From assembly GCA_009924535.1 (NCBI GenBank), contig RFRI01000014.1, positions 1 to 12,861 of the forward strand: a stretch of 12,861 nucleotides of DNA, read 5' to 3'. Below the pieces are notes generated by a model. It did no database searches and was not told the DNA's origin. It saw nothing but the letters and a program-made list of their open reading frames with translations. Both the position numbers and the translations under genes were made by a program. Origin of the DNA: Verrucomicrobiota bacterium (GTDB taxonomy: Bacteria; Verrucomicrobiota; Verrucomicrobiia; Opitutales; UBA953). Of this stretch, positions 7,008-12,861 are shown one piece after another; the first letter of the stretch is position 1; each line of letters begins with the position of its first letter.

Positions 7008-8246
7008 GCGCCACTCGTCGCTTTCGCCCAAGAAAAGCCCGAAGTCGCGAACGCCACCAAGGCAGCGAAACGCGCCTGGGAATCCGCGCCTGCTGAAAAG
7101 AAGGCGCTTTGGCAGCAGCAGCGCGAGGCGTTGAAGCACATCGACCTCTCCGAGGACACGCAGCGGCAGATTGTCATCGCACGCGGTTCGCCGAAGCCGG
7201 GCGAGTATCACGCGCATCCGACGACGGCGATGCTGGCGGACAACAAGACGATGTTTTGCGTCTGGAACATCGGCCACGGCGGACACGCGGGGCCGATGGC
7301 TCGCAGCAATGACGCAGGCATGAGTTGGACGCGGATGGACGACGCGTTGCCGCCGAACTACGTCAACTTCAAGAACTGCCCCAGCATCTACCGAATCACC
7401 GATCCGCAGGGCAAAGAGCGTCTGTGGGTCTTCGCCGCACGCACCTTGACCGACAAGGAGAACCCAACGCCCATCGAAGGCCGTCACGAAGGCTACATGC
7501 CGCGCATCGTCAGCGAGGACGACGGCAAGACCTGGCGCGAGCTGCCTCCCATCGGCGGACGCATTGCCAAAGACGATCCTTTTCGGTGCATCATGACCTT
7601 CTCCAGCATCGTGCGGCTGAAGGACGGCTCATCGCTCGGCCTGTTCCATCGCGGCAGCGGCATCGGCGAGGAAGGCACGCTGCAAGTGCTGCAATCCATC
7701 ACCCGCGACGGCGGCTTCACCTGGTCCGCGCCCACGCTGGCCTGCGACGGCACCCAGCTCGACGGCAAGCATCCCTGCGAGCCCTATGTCTTCCGCTCGC
7801 CTGATGGGGAGGAACTCTGCTGCCTCATGCGCGAGAACAAACGCAGTGGCACCAGCCTGGTCATGTTCAGCCGTGACGAGGGCAAAACATGGTCGCAGGC
7901 CGTGGACGCGCCGTGGGGACTCACGGGCGACCGTCATCACGGGATCTCATTGCCCGATGGCCGCCTCGTGATCGTCTTCCGCAACGCCTCGCCGCAATCG
8001 AAGGACAAAGCCGGCTTCATCGCCTGGGTCGGCACCTACGACGACATCAAGCAAGGCAAGCCCGGCCAGTATCGCGTGAGCCTGCTGAAGACCTTCAAAG
8101 ACGGCTTCTACCCCGGCATCCACCTGCTGCCCGACGGCACCATCGTCGCCACGACGTATGCAAACTACCGCAAGGAAGACGTGGGCTGCTCCATCGTCAG
8201 CGTGCGGTTCAAGATGAGCGAGATCGACGCCCTGTCGCATCGCTAA
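6969..8246 (+). CDS. Secreted sialidase-like six-bladed beta-propeller protein
   Basis: This 425-residue protein has a signal peptide (1-20), a charged, helix-prone stretch (about 22-60), then a sialidase-fold propeller. Four Asp boxes are visible: S-N-D-A-G-M-S-W (113-120), S-E-D-D-G-K-T-W (182-189), T-R-D-G-G-F-T-W (245-252) and S-R-D-E-G-K-T-W (301-308). Further family-typical segments are G-E-Y-H-A-H-P-T (78-85), H-H-G-I-S-L-P-D-G-R (323-332) and Y-P-G-I-H-L-L-P-D-G (381-390). The classic F-R-I-P motif of GH33 sialidases is not apparent, so true sialidase activity is uncertain; many PVC proteins of this type are annotated only as exo-alpha-sialidase-like. The start overlaps the restored stop of the DUF1961 gene (ATGA at 6969-6972). 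Because of the upstream frameshift, an ORF caller would report a 687-residue fusion starting at 6183; I reject that start because the signal peptide would then be internal. Confidence 0.88.
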   Translation: MKHTLTLLAVLMLAPLVAFAQEKPEVANATKAAKRAWESAPAEKKALWQQQREALKHIDLSEDTQRQIVIARGSPKPGEYHAHPTTAMLADNKTMFCVWNIGHGGHAGPMARSNDAGMSWTRMDDALPPNYVNFKNCPSIYRITDPQGKERLWVFAARTLTDKENPTPIEGRHEGYMPRIVSEDDGKTWRELPPIGGRIAKDDPFRCIMTFSSIVRLKDGSSLGLFHRGSGIGEEGTLQVLQSITRDGGFTWSAPTLACDGTQLDGKHPCEPYVFRSPDGEELCCLMRENKRSGTSLVMFSRDEGKTWSQAVDAPWGLTGDRHHGISLPDGRLVIVFRNASPQSKDKAGFIAWVGTYDDIKQGKPGQYRVSLLKTFKDGFYPGIHLLPDGTIVATTYANYRKEDVGCSIVSVRFKMSEIDALSHR

Positions 8247-8262
8247 ACGCCAAGCGAAGACC

Positions 8263-11112
8263 ATGAAAGCAATTCTCCGATTTTCTTACGCCCTCGCCCT
8301 GCTGGCTTCCCTGCGTGTCATCGCCGCCGACGATCCTGCCAGTGTCGCCTTCTTCGAACAGAAGATCCGCCCGGTGCTCGTCGAGCAGTGCTACGAATGT
8401 CACAGCGCCAAGGCCAAGAAGCTTAAAGGCGGGCTCTACCTCGACTCCAAGGCTGGATGGAAAAAAGGCGGCGAATCCGGCAAGGCCATCATCGTGCCCG
8501 GCAAGCCCGACGAGGGACTTTTCCTCCGATATGTCCGCCACCTCGAGCCGGACATGGAGATGCCGCCGAAGAAGCCGAAGCTTCCCGATACGGTACTCGC
8601 CGACTTCGCCGCTTGGATCAAAGCCGGTGCCGTCGACCCGCGCGACCAAGCCACCGTCGAAGCCAAGCGAGGAGACAAGAACTGGTGGTCACTCCAACCC
8701 CTCGCCAAAGATTTCAAGCACGCCGACATCGACGGCTTCATCGACGCCAAACTCATCGAGCAAAAACTGGCCCGCAGCGCGCCGGCCAAGCCGCAGGCGC
8801 TCATCCGTCGCCTCAGCTACGACCTCACCGGGCTGCCGCCCACGCAGACCGAGGTGGATACGTTCGTGACGGCGCATCAAGCCGACGCCCGCAAAGCGAC
8901 CGAAGCCCTCGTAGACCGGCTGCTGGCCTCACCTCGCTACGGCGAACACTGGGGTCGTCACTGGCTCGACGTGGTCCGCTTCGGCGAGAGCAACGGCTTC
9001 GAACGCAATTTCATCATCGATGACCTCTATCCGTTCCGGGATTACGTCATCCGATCGCTCAACGAAGATAAGCCGTTCGATGAACTGATGCGCGAACACC
9101 TCGCGGGCGACGTGCTCGGGAAGTTCAAGCCGGAGGTCGAGATCGGCAGCGCCTTCCTCGTGGCCGGCCCCTACGACGACGTCGGCAACCAGGACCCGAT
9201 CGCCAAGCAGGTCATCCGGGCCGCCACGCTCGACGACATGGTGACCGCGACCGGCAGCGCCTTCCTCGGACTCACGATCAACTGCGCCCGTTGCCATAAC
9301 CATAAGTTCGACCCCATCCCGACCGAGGACTATTACCGCATCCGGGCCGCCTTCGAAGGCACCGTGCACGGACGACGCCCGCTGGCGACCAAGGAGCAGA
9401 CCCAAGCCTACAACGCCACCATGGGGCCGTTGAACAAGGAACGCGCCAAGATCGTCGCGGAGCAGGACGCCCTGACCAAGACCGTCGAGACCAAAGCCAA
9501 GGCCTTGCTCGCCACCCGCCGGTATCCTCGCCCGAAGGCCGACACGCTCCTGACCGAAGAACTCATCGCTCCGACCGAGGGCAGGTTCGTCAAGCTGACC
9601 CTGTCGGCCACGTCGGCCAACCCTAAGAGCGGGGTGGGTGGACGCATCTCGGAATTTGAGGTCTGGACCGACGAAGCCACGCCGCGCAACGTCGCCCTCG
9701 CCTCCGGCGGATCCAAGGCCGAAGGCGCCAAAGGCGCCACCGCGGAAGACTTCCCTACGGCCTACAGCGCGGCCCTGACGATCGACGGCGACGAAGGGGC
9801 CCAGTGGTTCATCGGCAACCCCGCCGAACTCGTCATCACCCTGCCCCGTGTCGAGAAGATCGGCCGACTCGCCTACCGCACCGCCAAAGGCCGTCTCCTG
9901 CGCGACAACACCCAAGGCGCCACCCCCTGCGAATACGAGATGTTCGTCTCCCTGGACGGCAAAGAGTGGAAGAAGGTCGCCGATTCCTATGCCCGCGAAG
10001 CCTGGTCGCCGGCGCACGCGTTCGAACGCGTCCGGAAGGAAGTCACCACGCCGGCCGAAGCGAAGCAGCTGGGCGTGCTCGCACGTCAGTTAGCCGACGT
10101 CGACCGGCGCATCGCCGCCGTACCCAAGCTGCCTTCCGCCTGGATCGGCACGCACCAGGCCAAGCCCGAGCCCACCTTCGTCCAGAAAGGCGGCGACCCC
10201 ACCAAACCGGGCGCCCAGGTTGTCCCGGCCAGCCTCAGCGTGCTCGATCTCGTCACGAAGCCCTATGCACTCAAGGCCGACGCCGACGAAGGCGAACGCC
10301 GCGTCGCCCTCGCGAATTGGATCACCCAGGACAACCCCATCACCGCCCGCGTGCTCGCGAATCGCCTTTGGCATTACCACTTCGGCACCGGCCTCGTGGA
10401 TACCCCGAGCGACTTCGGTTTCCTCGGCAGTAAACCCACCCACCCTGAGCTTCTCGATTTCCTCGCCCAGCGACTTGTCGCCAGCGGCTGGAAATTGAAG
10501 GCCGTTCACCGCGAGATCGTCCTCTCGCAGACCTACCTGCAATCCGCTGACTTCAATCCGGTCGCCGCACGTGCCGACAAGGATGCCCGCCTGCTCTGGC
10601 GCTTCCCGCCGCGACGCCTCGGCGCCGAAGAGATCCGCGACACCCTGCTTGCGACGGCAGGTCAGTTGAAGCTCGAGCCCATGGGCGGCCCCGGCTTCCG
10701 CCTCTATCGCTATCTAGTCAATAATGTCTCCACGTACATCCCGCTCGATACGCAGGGCCCCGAGACCTACCGCCGAGCCGTCTACCACCAGAATGCCCGT
10801 GCCAGCGTCGTCGACGTCCTGAATGACTTCGACCTGCCCGACATCGCCTTCGCCGCACCCAAGCGAGCCAACACCACCTCACCCCTGCAGGCACTTACCC
10901 TGTTCAATAACAGTTTCACCTTGGACATGGCCAAGGCCCTGGCCACCCGACTCGAAGGAGCTGATCCGATTGCTCAGGCCTATTCGTTCGCCTTACAACG
11001 CCAGCCGACGTCGACCGAACGGGCCGCCGCCGAGAAGCTCATCGCTAAGCACGGCAAACCCGCCTTCTGCCGCGCCCTGCTCAACAGCAACGCCCTGATC
11101 TTCATCGAATGA
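8263..11112 (+). CDS. Planctomycete-type cytochrome c (PSCyt1) / DUF1549 / DUF1553 protein with discoidin-like insert
   Basis: This 949-residue secreted protein starts with a signal peptide (about 1-22). Domains in order: a PSCyt1 cytochrome c-like domain (about 25-125) with the heme motif C43-Y-E-C-H47 and possible axial ligand Met98 or Met100; DUF1549 (about 155-370) with R-L-S-Y-D-L-T-G-L-P-P, H-W-L-D-V-V-R-F and a second C-x-x-C-H (341-345, C-A-R-C-H); a short coiled-coil-like helix (about 391-418); a discoidin/F5/8-type insert (about 438-580); and DUF1553 (about 678-895) with R-V-A-L-A-N-W-I and N-R-L-W-H-Y-H-F-G-T-G. The family is greatly expanded in Planctomycetota and Verrucomicrobiota and often lies in glycan loci; its reaction is unproven, though two heme sites suggest extracytoplasmic redox. 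A DUF1501 gene commonly follows such genes, but here an alpha/beta hydrolase does, overlapping by ATGA. A 16-base gap precedes it. Confidence 0.95.
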   Translation: MKAILRFSYALALLASLRVIAADDPASVAFFEQKIRPVLVEQCYECHSAKAKKLKGGLYLDSKAGWKKGGESGKAIIVPGKPDEGLFLRYVRHLEPDMEMPPKKPKLPDTVLADFAAWIKAGAVDPRDQATVEAKRGDKNWWSLQPLAKDFKHADIDGFIDAKLIEQKLARSAPAKPQALIRRLSYDLTGLPPTQTEVDTFVTAHQADARKATEALVDRLLASPRYGEHWGRHWLDVVRFGESNGFERNFIIDDLYPFRDYVIRSLNEDKPFDELMREHLAGDVLGKFKPEVEIGSAFLVAGPYDDVGNQDPIAKQVIRAATLDDMVTATGSAFLGLTINCARCHNHKFDPIPTEDYYRIRAAFEGTVHGRRPLATKEQTQAYNATMGPLNKERAKIVAEQDALTKTVETKAKALLATRRYPRPKADTLLTEELIAPTEGRFVKLTLSATSANPKSGVGGRISEFEVWTDEATPRNVALASGGSKAEGAKGATAEDFPTAYSAALTIDGDEGAQWFIGNPAELVITLPRVEKIGRLAYRTAKGRLLRDNTQGATPCEYEMFVSLDGKEWKKVADSYAREAWSPAHAFERVRKEVTTPAEAKQLGVLARQLADVDRRIAAVPKLPSAWIGTHQAKPEPTFVQKGGDPTKPGAQVVPASLSVLDLVTKPYALKADADEGERRVALANWITQDNPITARVLANRLWHYHFGTGLVDTPSDFGFLGSKPTHPELLDFLAQRLVASGWKLKAVHREIVLSQTYLQSADFNPVAARADKDARLLWRFPPRRLGAEEIRDTLLATAGQLKLEPMGGPGFRLYRYLVNNVSTYIPLDTQGPETYRRAVYHQNARASVVDVLNDFDLPDIAFAAPKRANTTSPLQALTLFNNSFTLDMAKALATRLEGADPIAQAYSFALQRQPTSTERAAAEKLIAKHGKPAFCRALLNSNALIFIE

Positions 11113-11861
11113 GCCTCCGAACCCTACTCGCAACCCTCCTGAGCACCGTCTCGCTCTTCGCGGCCGAGACCTTCGTCGTCGACGGGCATAAGGCCGTCAT
11201 CCATCCGGCGACGACTCCGGCCGACGGCAAACCTTGGCTGTGGTATGCACCGACGCTCAGCGGCGGGGTCTCGATCATCCAGCACAAGCTCTACGCCGAT
11301 GCATGCCAGAAGGCGGGCATCGCCATCGCCGGTTATGACCTCGGCGAGGTCCGTGGCGCCCCGAAGAGCGCCGCCCAGTTCACGAAGTTCTACGACGAGA
11401 TGGTCAAGCGCGGCTATTCGCCCAAGCCGATCCTACTCGGCCAGAGCCGCGGTGGAATGATGACCCTCACCTGGGCGTTCCGGAATCCCGATAAGGTCAA
11501 GGCCTGGATCGGCATCTACCCGGTCTGCAACCTCGCCAGCTGGCCGCTGAAGAATTCGAAGGTGCAGACGCTCGCTGATTTCGAGATGACCGAATCCGAG
11601 CTCACCTTCCGGCTCAAGGAATTCAATCCCATCGACAACCTGGCCAAACTCGCCGCCGCCAAGGTCCCGATGTTCGCCGTGCATGGCGACACCGACGTCG
11701 TCGTCCCCTACAAGGATAACACCCTCCTCCTTAAGGAACGTTACGAAGCCCTCGGCGGGAAAATCACGGTCAAAATCATCCCGGGCGAAGGCCACAAGGT
11801 CGGTCCGTCGTTCTTCGAATGCCCGGAGTTGATCGAGTTCCTCTTAAACGAAGGAAAATAA
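11109..11861 (+). CDS. Secreted alpha/beta hydrolase (esterase or prolyl-oligopeptidase-like)
   Basis: This 250-residue protein has a short signal peptide (about 1-19) and a single alpha/beta hydrolase domain. The nucleophile elbow is G111-Q-S113-R-G115. The probable acid is Asp196 in H-G-D-T-D-V-V-V-P and the catalytic His is His229 in G-E-G-H-K-V. The size and the late H-G-D-x-D motif resemble minimal secreted esterase/peptidase-like hydrolases (dienelactone hydrolase / prolyl oligopeptidase clan). In this locus a glycan deacylase or side-chain esterase is plausible, but nothing in the sequence fixes the substrate. Its start overlaps the stop of the diheme protein gene (ATGA at 11109-11112), and no ribosome-binding site is visible, so it probably relies on coupled translation. 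Confidence 0.85.
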   Translation: MSLRTLLATLLSTVSLFAAETFVVDGHKAVIHPATTPADGKPWLWYAPTLSGGVSIIQHKLYADACQKAGIAIAGYDLGEVRGAPKSAAQFTKFYDEMVKRGYSPKPILLGQSRGGMMTLTWAFRNPDKVKAWIGIYPVCNLASWPLKNSKVQTLADFEMTESELTFRLKEFNPIDNLAKLAAAKVPMFAVHGDTDVVVPYKDNTLLLKERYEALGGKITVKIIPGEGHKVGPSFFECPELIEFLLNEGK

Positions 11862-11911
11862 GCGTCCCGACCAAGGGAAAAGTTGGAACTACCGAGGCCG
11901 CGGGCTTACGG

Positions 11912-12808
11912 ATGATGTACCCCATGTTCCGCCAACTTACCCCATGCCTAGCCTTACTGGCGGCCAACCTGGCTAACGCAGAGATCCGCGACCTGATCTT
12001 GGTCGCCGGACAGTCCAACGCGGTTGGTTACGACGCCTATGCGGAGGAGTTGCCGTCCGATCCGAAGGATGCCGCGACGATGTTCTGGTGGCGCGTGGGC
12101 GACCCGCCTCCCGACGAATTCGACGGCACGAGCGCCCGCCAGTGGACGACCCTGCAGTTCCAACCGCGCACCCCGGCGATGTCCGGAGACGCCGCGAAGA
12201 AGACTGGGCGCCAATACGGGAACTTCAACAAGAAGACCAAGGGCGGCTTCGGACCCGAAATCGGGATGGTCCGCACGCTCGCCACAAAAGAGACCCGGCC
12301 TCTCGCCGTCATCAAGACGGCCTTCAGCGGCACGTCCGTCGCCGCCGACTGGAACGTTGGACTACCCGGCAAGGCCGACGCCTGCTACCGATCGATGATT
12401 GACGAAACCAAGACCGCGATCGCCTACGCTAAGGCCAAGGACATCACCCTCCGCCCCCGCGCATTCGTCTGGGTGCAGGGCGAGAGTGACGCCAACGCGA
12501 AGGACGCCCCTGCCTACGTCGCCAATCTTTCGGCGATGCTAAAAAGCCTGCGCACCGAACTCGATGCGCCTGACCTGATCCTGCTCATCGGCGTCAACAC
12601 CCGGTTCGGCAACGGCAAGAACGCCTTCATGCCTAAGATCGTCGAAGCTCAGAAGGAAGTCGCCGCCGCCCTTCCCCGCACCCGGTACGTCGACACCGTC
12701 GGAGCCGAGACCCTGCCACCGACGCACACCCACTTCTCCGCTGCCGGCACGCTTGAAGTCGGCCGTCGCTTCGCCGAAGCCCTCCTTTCCCTCGAACAGA
12801 TCAAATGA
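11912..12808 (+). CDS. Secreted SASA-family (sialate O-acetylesterase / CE6-like) carbohydrate esterase
   Basis: This SGNH-type esterase is 298 residues from the ATG at 11912. The nucleophile block is G-Q-S-N (33-36, Ser35), the second conserved block is W-V-Q-G-E-S-D-A (187-194), and the C-terminal His block is T-H-T-H-F-S-A-A-G (271-279). A signal peptide (about 1-23, A-N-A before the cut) supports export. The start is uncertain: ATG at 11912, 11915 or 11924 all give a usable signal peptide, while the farther ATG at 11819 would overlap the upstream gene and bury it. The family removes acetyl groups from sialic acids or from plant-type polysaccharides, so it would deacetylate the locus substrate. 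In many relatives the His block reads D-x-x-H; here a Thr (271) stands where that Asp is expected, so activity or alignment needs care. A 50-base gap precedes it, the largest in the window, and its stop overlaps the next start. Confidence 0.88.
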   Translation: MMYPMFRQLTPCLALLAANLANAEIRDLILVAGQSNAVGYDAYAEELPSDPKDAATMFWWRVGDPPPDEFDGTSARQWTTLQFQPRTPAMSGDAAKKTGRQYGNFNKKTKGGFGPEIGMVRTLATKETRPLAVIKTAFSGTSVAADWNVGLPGKADACYRSMIDETKTAIAYAKAKDITLRPRAFVWVQGESDANAKDAPAYVANLSAMLKSLRTELDAPDLILLIGVNTRFGNGKNAFMPKIVEAQKEVAAALPRTRYVDTVGAETLPPTHTHFSAAGTLEVGRRFAEALLSLEQIK

Positions 12809-12861
12809 AATCTCTCCTCACCCTGAGCCTCCTGGCCGCTGTCACCCTGTTTGGCGGCGAT
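12805..12861 (+). CDS. Start of a secreted protein, cut by window edge
   Basis: Only 19 codons are visible, reading M-K-S-L-L-T-L-S-L-L-A-A-V-T-L-F-G-G-D, a typical signal peptide start. The ATG overlaps the esterase stop (ATGA at 12805-12808), matching the style of the other junctions, so the operon continues to the right. The product cannot be identified. Confidence 0.7.
   Translation, partial: MKSLLTLSLLAAVTLFGGD

Noticed and set aside
6183..8246. A genuine DUF1961-sialidase fusion protein of 687 residues
   Set aside because: Residues 117-262 are an out-of-frame reading of well-conserved DUF1961 sequence, and the signal peptide of the second gene would be internal.
8929..10017. 362-codon minus-strand open frame opposite the DUF1549/DUF1553 gene
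   Set aside because: Gly/Val/Asp-rich composition without motifs; the plus strand has clear domains throughout.
11819..11911. Longer N-terminus for the SASA-type esterase from ATG 11819
   Set aside because: It would overlap the alpha/beta hydrolase gene by 43 bases and place a Lys/Arg-rich stretch ahead of a good signal peptide.
11862..11911. Terminator or promoter in the largest gap (50 bases)
   Set aside because: Only a short CCGCGG palindrome is present, with no stem-loop plus T run and no convincing promoter boxes.

Overview
The window is a GC-rich, almost gap-free run of ten co-directional (+) genes, the first and last cut by the window edges. Nearly every product begins with a Sec-type signal peptide, and the families are those of secreted glycan degradation. 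The planctomycete-type cytochrome/DUF1549/DUF1553 protein, the sulfatases, the sialidase-like propellers and the DUF1961 protein together point to the PVC superphylum. I favour Verrucomicrobiota over Planctomycetota, but that is an impression from family composition and not proof.

Layout. Positions 1-791: C-terminal part of a sialidase-like protein with an extra C-terminal domain. 788-2644 and 2678-4198: two type I sulfatases with C-x-P-S-R formylglycine motifs. 4216-6174: a 652-residue secreted protein that looks like a helical toroid plus beta-sandwich, a polysaccharide-lyase-like architecture of no family I can name. 6183-6972: a DUF1961 gene broken by one extra G. 6969-8246: a complete sialidase-like six-bladed propeller protein with four Asp boxes. 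8263-11112: a large diheme PSCyt1/DUF1549/DUF1553 protein with a discoidin-like insert. 11109-11861: a secreted alpha/beta hydrolase. 11912-12808: a secreted SASA/CE6-like esterase. 12805-12861: the signal peptide of a further gene.

How they may work together. Four junctions are 4-base ATGA overlaps and the rest are short gaps (8 to 50 bases). No terminator-like hairpin is visible and no strong Shine-Dalgarno lies before any start, so one transcript with translational coupling is likely. The joint chemistry would be desulfation (two sulfatases), glycosidic cleavage (sialidase-like proteins, possible lyase) and deacylation (esterase, alpha/beta hydrolase) of a sulfated, acylated glycan outside the cytoplasm. 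The substrate cannot be read from the sequence.

Points for a second look: the single-base frameshift, which fuses the DUF1961 N-terminus in frame to the next gene; a signal-peptide start shared at DNA level by three unrelated genes; the unassigned lyase-like protein; and a change in signal-peptide and codon style near 8250 that splits the locus into two modules. I found no RNA genes, CRISPR, insertion sequences or origins, and no stretch over 300 bases lacks a gene.
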